DNA from: Acetobacteraceae bacterium
Lineage (GTDB): Bacteria; Pseudomonadota; Alphaproteobacteria; Acetobacterales; Acetobacteraceae
Assembly: GCA_947462945.1 (NCBI GenBank)
Contig: CANHTE010000093.1
Location: 1 to 6,216 of the forward strand
Direction: 5' to 3'
DNA: 6,216 bases
This document shows, one piece after another, positions 6,149-6,216 of the stretch. How positions within the stretch are numbered: the stretch's first letter is position 1; each line of letters begins with the position of its first letter. Under the pieces are notes generated by a model. That model was given only the letters and a program-made list of their open reading frames with translations, had not been told where the DNA came from and ran no database searches. A program made the position numbers and the translations under genes.

Positions 6149-6216
6149 CACCCCTCCAGCACGCCCTTGGTGGAGGGACTGGCAGCAGGCTGGCGGGGAT
6201 CAGGCCCCACCGCCAT
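6148..6216 (-). CDS. hisB: Imidazoleglycerol-phosphate dehydratase, C-terminal end (partial)
   Basis: The last 22 codons of a gene enter from the right edge and end in TGA at 6150-6148. They read MAVGPDPRQPAASPSTKGVLEG. The DPR...PSTKGVL ending is the hallmark C-terminus of IGP dehydratase, which converts imidazole glycerol phosphate, the HisFH product, to imidazole acetol phosphate. The first visible ATG is almost certainly internal because HisB is about 200 residues and the window simply starts here. The position directly upstream of hisH matches the usual alphaproteobacterial hisBHAFE order. With so few residues, the catalytic histidines cannot be inspected. Confidence 0.85.
   Translation of the reverse strand: MAVGPDPRQPAASPSTKGVLEG

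Noticed and set aside
5741..6151. GTG at 6151 as the start of the DUF2628 gene
   Set aside because: It is possible, but the ribosome site would touch the start codon; the ATG three bases later has better spacing. The difference is one residue.

Overview
The window is GC-rich (my estimate is about two thirds G+C). Every gene I can support lies on the minus strand, so transcription runs from high to low coordinates. The gene content, GC bias and best-remembered protein resemblances suggest an alphaproteobacterium, most likely Rhodospirillales/Acetobacteraceae (Roseomonas-like). That placement is inference from recognition, not from a search.

Right part (6216 to 1939): the distal half of a histidine biosynthesis cluster. 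In transcription order it holds the last 22 codons of hisB, a small DUF2628 membrane protein, hisH, a GNAT acetyltransferase, hisA, a second GNAT acetyltransferase, a gap of about 114 bp, hisF and hisE. From hisB to the second GNAT every junction overlaps by 1 or 4 bases (TGATG, GTGA or ATGA), which implies translational coupling. HisH and HisF form the two-subunit imidazole-glycerol-phosphate synthase. HisA makes its substrate PRFAR, HisB dehydrates its product, and HisE carries out the second step of the pathway. Catalytic residues are intact in HisH, HisA and HisF, and the expected metal ligands are present in HisE.

Middle (1938 to 1768): an intergenic stretch of 171 bp with three GC-rich hairpins, the largest a plausible end of the his transcript.

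Left part (1767 to 1): a second cluster on the same strand. It contains a TakP-like TRAP-transporter periplasmic binding protein without its membrane subunits, a NUDIX hydrolase that keeps only half of the usual N-terminal zinc ribbon, and the start of a short secreted-protein gene. That last gene begins with GTG inside the NUDIX stop region and runs off the left edge.

I found no mobile element, CRISPR array, RNA gene or clear novel defence or metabolic system. The less ordinary features are the two acetyltransferases and the membrane protein wired into the his operon, the lysine-rich N-terminal extension of HisE, the altered pocket of the orphan binding protein, and the overlooked exported-protein start at the left edge.
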